Source: Gammaproteobacteria bacterium
GTDB taxonomy: Bacteria > Pseudomonadota > Gammaproteobacteria > Pseudomonadales > UBA7434
Length of the DNA stretch: 9,088 nucleotides
Direction of reading: 5' to 3'
Assembly (NCBI GenBank): GCA_024280785.1
Contig: JAJRPK010000177.1
Span: forward strand, 1-9,088
A program made the position numbers and the translations under genes. The notes below the pieces were generated by a model. The model was not told the origin of the DNA, ran no database searches, and was given only the letters and a program-made list of their open reading frames with translations. Below, piece after piece: positions 5,164 to 9,088 of the stretch; the first letter of the stretch is position 1, and every line of letters begins with the position of its first letter.

Positions 5164-5420
5164 ATGAGTCAGGCGCAACCATACAAGTTTGATAAGCGGG
5201 GAAAAGTGAAACACTACAACCTTGTTAGGTTGCCCCTATTATTAGAGAAACTTTGCAAGTTTTCTAACCGGAGAGGAATTACTTTGACGAAGACACTGGC
5301 GAGGAGTATTGGATTTCAGGTATAAAAAAGCGTGGTTCCAATACGCACTGGGTAGAACCAACTAAGGTTAAAATAGATTAAGATGCCAAAGAAGAGTATG
5401 AACGGATCATCAATAGTTGA
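5164..5420 (+). pseudogene. Small conserved protein of unknown function, broken by a frameshift and an in-frame stop
   Basis: Starting at ATG 5164, the first frame reads MSQAQPYKFDKRGKVKHYNL... and runs to a stop at 5323-5325. Around 5272-5277 a second frame, shifted as by a one-base deletion, continues with a protein-like sequence: RNYFDEDTGEEYWISGIKKR, then GSNTHWVEPTKVKID. It meets TAA at 5379-5381 and, still in the same frame, goes on DAKEEYERIINS to TGA at 5418-5420. Joined, the pieces give about 85 residues. I recall similar small acidic proteins with an N-terminal FDKRGKVKHYNLVRLP and a central YF-DE-TGE-YWISG-KK-HW pattern in proteobacteria, but no function is known to me. The gene appears inactivated, or else two short peptides are made. 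It closely follows Pth2. Confidence 0.6.
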
Positions 5421-5423
5421 ATC

Positions 5424-5490
5424 GTATAACAAGTTTAGGTTACGGATAAATTACTGCGCTTTCGGCTCCGTAATTTCCCGCAACTAAAGG
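5424..5490 (+). repeat. attC-like site with the right core missing
   Basis: GTATAAC (5424-5430) would be the left core. TTTAG (5434-5438) pairs with CTAAA (5484-5488), CGG (5443-5445) with CCG (5478-5480), and AAATTAC (5448-5454) with GTAATTT (5470-5476), around a GC-rich loop. Where a GTTRRRY-type right core should follow, the sequence is GGGGCTGCGCAC. The hairpin is strong but the site looks disrupted at its right end. Confidence 0.45.
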
Positions 5491-5519
5491 GGCTGCGCAC
5501 TTCAATAATCGAGAAATGC

Positions 5520-5927
5520 ATGGAAGTCAAAATAAGTATTACTGATTCTATCTCGGAAAATGAGGTGGTCGAAGTTTATAAGGCTAATGAATGGTCTTCA
5601 GCTGAGAAACCAAAAGAGCTTTTGGCGGCACTAAACAATTCTCATACTTTAGTTACCGCCCGCCTGTCGGGAAAACTTGTAGGTATAGGTAATGCTATTT
5701 CAGATGGTCATCTAGTCGTTTACTACCCACACATGCTCGTTCATCCTTCTCATCATGGCAATGGTATTGGCAGAAAGATGATGGTAGCTATGCAGGAAAA
5801 ATATGGTGGTTTTCATCAGCAGATGTTTACCGCCGATGGAGAGGCAATTCAATTTTATAAAACTTTAGGTTTTGAGCGTGCGGGCAAAACAGAGCCTATG
5901 TGGATCTACGCAGGAGCTGATCGCTAA
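5520..5927 (+). CDS. GNAT-family N-acetyltransferase
   Basis: The 135-residue protein is a compact single-domain GNAT. An N-terminal segment with NEWSSAEKPKELLAALNNS (23-41) precedes the strand SHTLVTARLSGKLVGIGNAISDG (41-63), then VVYYPHMLVHPSHHGNGIGRKMM (66-88). The acetyl-CoA loop is HGNGIG, with His in place of the usual Gln/Arg of Q/R-x-x-G-x-G. The C-terminal part, QMFTADGEAIQFYKTLGFERAGKTEPMWIY, contains the typical A-x-x-F-Y-x-x-x-G-F motif. It is shorter than many relatives but complete. ATG at 5520 has CGAGAA before it, while another ATG at 5516 is out of frame. It is the fourth GNAT-type gene in the window; the motifs differ enough that the four are not recent duplicates. The substrate is unknown. 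Confidence 0.9.
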   Translation: MEVKISITDSISENEVVEVYKANEWSSAEKPKELLAALNNSHTLVTARLSGKLVGIGNAISDGHLVVYYPHMLVHPSHHGNGIGRKMMVAMQEKYGGFHQQMFTADGEAIQFYKTLGFERAGKTEPMWIYAGADR

Positions 5928-5928
5928 T

Positions 5929-5981
5929 GCATAACAAAAACAGGTAATCGGACTCACTAACGCTAGCTCGTTGTTGTTGGC
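5929..5981 (+). repeat. Weak attC-like inverted repeat before the GST gene
   Basis: GCATAACAAAAAC (5930-5942 region) is roughly complementary to GTTGTTGTTGGC (5970-5981), with one mismatch and one extra base. AACG-ctag-CTCGTT lies inside. It starts directly after the stop codon of the GNAT gene, where an attC would sit, but no proper right core could be assigned. Confidence 0.25.
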
Positions 5982-6004
5982 TTTACATTTCTTAGGAGAG
6001 TTAA

Positions 6005-6601
6005 ATGAAAATTTATGGAGATATTCAGTCTGGGAACTGTTACAAAGTAAAGCTCCTGACATCCATTCTTGACATTGATCATGAATGGATTGAGGTAGAT
6101 ATTTTAGCCAATGAAACTCAAACTAAGGAGTTTTTGGAAAAGAATCCAAACGGAAAGATACCTTTGCTAGAATTGGATGATGGGCGCTGCATCTCGGAGT
6201 CAAATGCTATTTTGAATTATCTATCTGAAGGGAGTGACCTCTCTTCAGAAGATGCCTTTGAAAAGGCAAAGATTTTACAATGGCAATTCTTCGAACAGTA
6301 TAGCCATGAGCCATATATTGCCGTTGCTCGGTTTATTTCAAAATATCTAGGCTTGCCCGATGACAGAAAAGATGAATATAAGTCAAAGCAAGCAGGGGGG
6401 CATAAAGCTCTCAAAGTAATGGAAGGTCAGCTATCGAAAACGGATTATCTTGTAAGTAGCCGGATATCAATTTCTGATATTTCACTTTATGGCTATACAC
6501 ATGTAGCAAACGACGGAGGCTTTGATTTGTCCGAATATTCAGCAATCCAAATATGGATAAATCGTATTCAAAGTCATGAGAATTATGTGGGCATGGCATA
6601 G
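6005..6601 (+). CDS. Glutathione S-transferase
   Basis: The 198-residue protein has both GST domains and would conjugate glutathione to electrophiles in the cytosol. The thioredoxin-fold N-terminal domain is MKIYGDIQSGNCYKVKLL (1-18, with S9 and C12 as candidate catalytic residues), then VDILANETQTKEFLEKNPNGKIPLLEL (31-57, cis-Pro 53), then the glutathione-binding ESNAIL (65-70). The helical C-terminal domain has LQWQFFEQYSHEPYIAVARFI (91-111) and the folding motif SISDISLYGYTHVA (155-168). From memory, the EQYSHEPYIAVARF pattern marks a common proteobacterial subgroup. Start choice is supported by AGGAG (5994-5998) seven bases before the ATG. The gene is complete. The 120 bp behind it contain no gene and no clear recombination site. 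Confidence 0.92.
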   Translation: MKIYGDIQSGNCYKVKLLTSILDIDHEWIEVDILANETQTKEFLEKNPNGKIPLLELDDGRCISESNAILNYLSEGSDLSSEDAFEKAKILQWQFFEQYSHEPYIAVARFISKYLGLPDDRKDEYKSKQAGGHKALKVMEGQLSKTDYLVSSRISISDISLYGYTHVANDGGFDLSEYSAIQIWINRIQSHENYVGMA

Positions 6602-6721
6602 GAAAATCTAAAAGGGCAGGTAAGTCCACTGCGCTTGATAAAGGTGTTCACGGAAGTGGCGATACTTCAAGCTCTTAATGAAAATGTCATGCACTCAGTA
6701 GTATTCTGAAGGGATAGAGAA

Positions 6722-7621
6722 ATGAAAATTAGTCGCATCGGGCATAGATATCTAGATTCAGAAAGTGGTAAGACAATTGATGTATGGTTTCCTCGGTCTT
6801 CGAAAGAATTGAAAAGAAGCTGTCTTGCAGAAAAAGTAGGTATAGTTACGAGCGACTTTATTACATTAGAAATTGAGTCGTTGGATTTTCCGCCACAGTC
6901 AACAGAAGACGCTTATTTGCGGCTGCACTTGTTATCTGAATGTGTGGTTAAACCAAACGAACTAAATTTAGAAGGAATATTTCCTCTTCTTACAAATGTC
7001 GCATGGACTTCGGCAGGCCCCGTATTGCCCTCGAAAGTCGAAGAGTTGCGAGATCTTATTTCACAAGAAAACCACCATCTGGTTATTACGTCCATCGATA
7101 AATTCCCACGCATGACAGATTATGTAGTCCCTGATGGTGTGAGAATCGGGGATGCTGATAGAGTAAGGCTAGGTGCTCATTTAGCGCCTGGAACAACTGT
7201 CATGCATGAGGGTTTTGTTAATTTTAACGCAGGCACTCTTGGTAAATCTATGATTGAAGGGAGGGTAACGCCGGGGGTCATTGTGGGGAAAAATTCTGAC
7301 GTTGGAGCAGGTGCCTCAATTATGGGTACTCTTTCTGGTGGGGGTAAGCAGGTCAACTCAATCGGCGAAAGAAGCTTAATCGGTGCTAATGCCGGTATTG
7401 GCATATCTCTTGGCGATGAATGTATTGTTGAAGCAGGTTTATACGTTACAGCGGGCACTAAAGTTAAAACGCCAGATGGCGAAGTGGTACCTGCAAGAGA
7501 ATTATCTGGGAAATCTGGCTTACTCTTTCGTAGAAATAGTCAAACTGGTGTAGTCGAAGCTTTGGAAACAGATTCTTCACGCTGGGGCGGGCTAAACACC
7601 AGCTTGCACAGCAATGAATAA
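6722..7621 (+). CDS. dapD: 2,3,4,5-tetrahydropyridine-2,6-dicarboxylate N-succinyltransferase (DapD), Pseudomonas/actinobacterial-type
   Basis: This 299-residue enzyme would succinylate tetrahydrodipicolinate from succinyl-CoA in the diaminopimelate/lysine pathway. An N-terminal domain (1-126) contains AYLRLHLLSECVVKPNELNLEGIFPLLTNVAWT (64-96). After KFPRMTDYVVPDGVRI comes a left-handed beta-helix: VRLGAHLAPGTTVMHEGFVNFNAGTLG, SMIEGRVTPGVIVGKNSDVGAGASIMGTLSGGG (176-208) and LIGANAGIGISLGDECIVEAGLYVTAGTKV (219-248). The C-terminal LLFRRNSQTGVVEA is diagnostic of the long DapD type, not the 274-residue E. coli type. E179 in MIEGR is where I recall the catalytic glutamate of the M. tuberculosis enzyme. 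It is about 45 residues shorter than Pseudomonas DapD, the difference being at the N-terminus. GAAGGGA precedes the ATG. No other lysine gene is nearby. Confidence 0.9.
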   Translation: MKISRIGHRYLDSESGKTIDVWFPRSSKELKRSCLAEKVGIVTSDFITLEIESLDFPPQSTEDAYLRLHLLSECVVKPNELNLEGIFPLLTNVAWTSAGPVLPSKVEELRDLISQENHHLVITSIDKFPRMTDYVVPDGVRIGDADRVRLGAHLAPGTTVMHEGFVNFNAGTLGKSMIEGRVTPGVIVGKNSDVGAGASIMGTLSGGGKQVNSIGERSLIGANAGIGISLGDECIVEAGLYVTAGTKVKTPDGEVVPARELSGKSGLLFRRNSQTGVVEALETDSSRWGGLNTSLHSNE

Positions 7622-7627
7622 GTGTGT

Positions 7628-7694
7628 ACTTAACAAGTGATAAAGCACTCTCCGAAAAATAAGGAACGAGAACATTACATATTTTTTGTTATGA
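7628..7694 (+). repeat. Degenerate attC-like site between dapD and the PPOX gene
   Basis: TAACAA (7631-7636) pairs perfectly with TTGTTA (7686-7691), giving ACTTAAC as left and GTTATGA as right core. Inside, CTCTCC (7648-7653 region) pairs with GGA-AC-GAG (7663-7670) with a two-base bulge. Core sequences and asymmetry fit attC, but the middle of the stem is poorly paired. Confidence 0.35.
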
Positions 7695-7702
7695 CCACTA
7701 AC

Positions 7703-7716
7703 AGGAGGTCAATATT
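7703..7716 (+). promoter_or_regulatory. Strong ribosome-binding site leading to an ATT start codon
   Basis: AGGAGG (7703-7708) is followed after 5 nt (7709-7713) by ATT at 7714. That codon is in frame with the PPOX gene and lies at the family's usual start. The frame is closed upstream by TAA at 7699-7701, and no ATG, GTG or TTG occurs in frame between there and 7762. Confidence 0.65.
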
Positions 7717-8124
7717 CTTAGTGATTTAGTTACTCGGGCCATTAGTGCCTTAGAAAGCGAGATGCACATTGCTATCGCATCCTACAAACGGTCGGGTGAT
7801 AGCGCAACGACGGCAGTCTGGTTTTGCGTGTCTAACGAAAAAACATATTTTCGGACTATCATTGACTCGGCAAAGGTTTTTCGTATTCGAAACAACCCAC
7901 AAGTAAAAGTTGCCATATGTACCGAAACGGGTGAGGTGACAGGGCAGTGGATAAACGGTTCTGCGCGGATACTCGATGAGACGGACGATCACTTGTCGCA
8001 AGCGGCTAATGAAATAATGGATAATAAATACGGTGAACAGCGAGTGCAGATGACCCGCTGGGTAAAGGAACAAGGAAAGACTCTCGTCTATGTCGAAGTC
8101 AGCTGTCACTCGCTTGATCAATGA
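7714..8124 (+). CDS. Pyridoxamine 5'-phosphate oxidase-fold (PPOX class) flavin/deazaflavin-binding protein, ATT start
   Basis: With the ATT start the product has 136 residues: (M)LSDLVTRAISALESEMHIAI..., then TTAVWFCVSNEKTYFRT, SAKVFRIRNNPQVKVAICT, and GEVTGQWINGSARIL. This is the split-barrel PPOX pattern (dimeric; binds FMN, F420 or haem) in which substrate and cofactor vary. The first ordinary ATG (7762) would remove 16 residues (LSDLVTRAISALESE) that look like the conserved N-terminal helix of the family and are preceded by a perfect AGGAGG site. I therefore place the start at 7714. ATT is a rare but known bacterial start codon (for example infC); alternatively this is a mutated ATG that lowers expression. 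The gene converges on the minus-strand LLM gene, 19 bp apart. Family certain to good; exact cofactor unknown. Confidence 0.78.
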   Translation: MLSDLVTRAISALESEMHIAIASYKRSGDSATTAVWFCVSNEKTYFRTIIDSAKVFRIRNNPQVKVAICTETGEVTGQWINGSARILDETDDHLSQAANEIMDNKYGEQRVQMTRWVKEQGKTLVYVEVSCHSLDQ

Positions 8125-8126
8125 CG

Positions 8127-8142
8127 GTGCAACTCATTGCAC
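8127..8142. terminator. Small hairpin between convergent genes, possible bidirectional terminator
   Basis: GTGCAA (8127-8132) and TTGCAC (8137-8142) form a perfect 6-bp stem with a CTCA loop, exactly in the gap between the PPOX stop and the LLM-gene stop. There is no long T-run on either side, so termination strength would be low. Confidence 0.35.
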
Positions 8143-8143
8143 A

Positions 8144-8941
8144 TTAAACAAATTGAGCAATCACCTCGTCAGAAAAACGCTTGGTGGCATCTAATTTATT
8201 ATCCAGGTCACTTGGATTTCCGGGATAAAAAAACTGAGGCATGACGACCGCTTCGGTTACCCCCATGTCTTGCATACGCTTGTAGCCATCTAAATCGGCA
8301 ATGTCGGTTGCCATAACAATAATCTCGAAATCGTTCGGATCCCGACCGTATTCATTTAGGTAATTCTTAATGTCGGTTATATGCCCAACGAGTTTATCCT
8401 CTGGTGCGTTAACAGAGAGCCAGCCATCGGCAACACGAGCCGCTCGTTTAAGTACCGGAGTAGCAAGGCCGCCAATGTAGATGGGCATGATGTTTTCTTT
8501 TGGCGCGGGGGCTATTTGCATCGGTTCAAATTGAAAGTATTTACCTTCGTGCGCGACCATTTTTCCTTCGTGAAGTTTACGGATGACTTCAATCATTTCT
8601 TCGCAGCGGGGACCCCTGTTTTTCCAGGGTTGGCCGCAGAGGCTAAAGTCATCTTGCCACGGGCTTAAACCTACCCCCAGAGCAAAGCGCTGATCACTCA
8701 TGCAGGCCAATGTAGCTGTTTCTTTCGCCACTAAATAAGGGTTGCGTACAGGCAGCTTAAAGATATTGGTAAAAAACTGAATGCGCTCAGTGACCGCAGC
8801 CATCATACCAACGGCTATAAAGGGATCGGGAAAATGGGTGCCACCATGCCAAAATCTGGAGCCATCTTCAGTGTACGGGTAATCATTAGAGGGGGTTTCG
8901 TAGAAAAACAAACCATCGGCCACGTTGATAGAATTCCACAA
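8144..8941 (-). CDS. Luciferase-like monooxygenase (LLM) class flavin-dependent oxidoreductase, N-terminus disrupted
   Basis: The uninterrupted part usable from TTG 8941 encodes 265 residues of the TIM-barrel LLM family, which oxidises substrates with reduced FMN or F420. Visible motifs are NDYPYTEDGSRFWHGGTHFPDPF (19-41), MMAAVTERIQFFTNIFKLPVRNPYLVAKETATLACMS (46-82), RFALGVGLSPWQDDF (85-99), RGPRCEEMIEVIR (109-121) and PIYIGGLATPVLKRAARVADGWL (153-175). The protein-like frame continues upstream of the TTG for 22 more codons to a TAG, with an ATG immediately before it (see 8942-9013). The TTG start would lack the first barrel strand and helix, so the gene is probably damaged or recently inactivated. 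It runs opposite to the array and may mark its edge. Family call is firm; substrate unknown. Confidence 0.85.
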   Translation of the reverse strand: MWNSINVADGLFFYETPSNDYPYTEDGSRFWHGGTHFPDPFIAVGMMAAVTERIQFFTNIFKLPVRNPYLVAKETATLACMSDQRFALGVGLSPWQDDFSLCGQPWKNRGPRCEEMIEVIRKLHEGKMVAHEGKYFQFEPMQIAPAPKENIMPIYIGGLATPVLKRAARVADGWLSVNAPEDKLVGHITDIKNYLNEYGRDPNDFEIIVMATDIADLDGYKRMQDMGVTEAVVMPQFFYPGNPSDLDNKLDATKRFSDEVIAQFV

Positions 8942-9013
8942 GCCCTTATCGGCGACTTTAGCCAGAGGTAAGTAGTGTGTGTGGCTGCAAAACGCGTAAA
9001 ATTGCCACTACAT
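8942..9013 (-). other. In-frame N-terminal extension of the LLM gene with an amber stop as codon 2
   Basis: Read on the minus strand, ATG (9011-9013) is followed by TAG (9008-9010) and then an open frame WQFYAFCSHTHYLPLAKVAD-KG. This runs directly into LWNSINVADG of the main frame. From memory, family members start M-x-(F)-W/Y-Q-F with a helix YLPLA.VAD, so this is the true N-terminus. A single-base change of an ordinary codon such as AAG or CAG gives TAG. No good ribosome-binding site is seen before the ATG. Confidence 0.75.
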
Positions 9014-9041
9014 ATATAAACAGTCTTATTCTCAATTTTTT

Positions 9042-9088
9042 ATTACATTTCTCATTACACTACTTATTACACTTTTCTTTACAGCAGG
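9042..9088. repeat. Four 12-bp-phased direct repeats (ATTACA N6)
   Basis: ATTACA occurs at 9042, 9054 and 9066, exactly 12 bp apart, and TTTACA follows at 9078. The six intervening bases (TTTCTC, CTACTT, CTTTTC) are pyrimidine-rich. The window ends here, so the tract may continue. It lies 30-75 bp upstream of the original LLM start, on the opposite strand reading TGTAAT repeats. Possible roles are tandem regulator sites or a short tandem repeat. Confidence 0.6.

Noticed and set aside
6602..6721. Possible attC or small gene in the 120 bp between GST and dapD
   Set aside because: Only CCACT/AGTGG (about 6629-6657) pairs. There are no cores, and the short frames lack start signals.
7177..7458. 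Minus-strand open frame inside dapD
   Set aside because: It is antisense to a conserved beta-helix region, has a proline-rich composition typical of a shadow frame, and has no ribosome-binding site support.
8381..8668. Plus-strand open frame inside the LLM gene
   Set aside because: It lies entirely antisense to conserved LLM motifs and has no protein-family features.
1..9088. CRISPR array, tRNA or rRNA genes, insertion sequence, transposase, integrase
   Set aside because: No spaced direct repeats of CRISPR type, no tRNA cloverleaf or rRNA sequence, and no transposase or recombinase motif were seen on either strand.

Overview
The window is about 9 kb of moderately AT-rich bacterial DNA that looks like a gammaproteobacterial accessory region, probably from a marine or environmental species. 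That assignment rests on the gene families and on a Pseudomonas-like DapD; no rRNA or housekeeping marker fixes the genus. Most genes are short (90-300 codons), unrelated to one another, mostly on the + strand, and separated by 20-130 bp spacers rich in inverted repeats. The gene kinds (toxin-antitoxin, several GNATs, GFA, tautomerase, glyoxalase/VOC, Nudix, Pth2, GST) are those typical of integron cassette arrays. One spacer (2923-3006) folds like an integron attC site, two more (3755-3846, 4289-4364) are good candidates, and several are degenerate candidates. No integrase gene is inside the window, so the array could be the distal part of a chromosomal integron or an integrase-less cluster of attC sites.

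Layout. Positions 1-187 hold the 3' end of an antibiotic-biosynthesis-monooxygenase-like gene. Positions 388-931 carry a YafQ/DinJ-type toxin-antitoxin pair on the minus strand with its own recognisable promoter and palindromes (953-1003). Positions 1114-1500 are a 5'-truncated GNAT followed by a hairpin plus nine Ts. Then come a GFA-fold zinc protein (1561-1986), a tautomerase-family protein lacking the usual Pro-1 (2041-2430), and a VOC/glyoxalase protein (2536-2913) followed by the best attC. Two GNAT genes follow (3033-3749, 3882-4319), each bounded by an attC-like palindrome. Next is a three-gene run of Nudix hydrolase (4381-4782), archaeal/eukaryotic-type peptidyl-tRNA hydrolase (4810-5157) and a broken small conserved gene (5164-5420). 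Another GNAT (5520-5927), a glutathione S-transferase (6005-6601), a DapD-like tetrahydrodipicolinate N-succinyltransferase (6722-7621), and a PPOX-fold flavin protein that appears to begin at ATT (7714-8124) follow. A convergent minus-strand luciferase-like monooxygenase (8144-9013), whose second codon is an amber stop, closes the window. Upstream of it are four 12-bp-phased ATTACA-type repeats.

The genes do not form one pathway. They look like an accumulated set of independent small-molecule-modifying and housekeeping-backup functions, held next to a TA module that could stabilise the region. Several members are visibly decaying: a truncated GNAT, a small gene with a frameshift and a stop, an amber at LLM codon 2, and an attC-like site missing its right core. 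This suggests an old, slowly eroding array. All functional names come from reading motifs by eye, without database searches.
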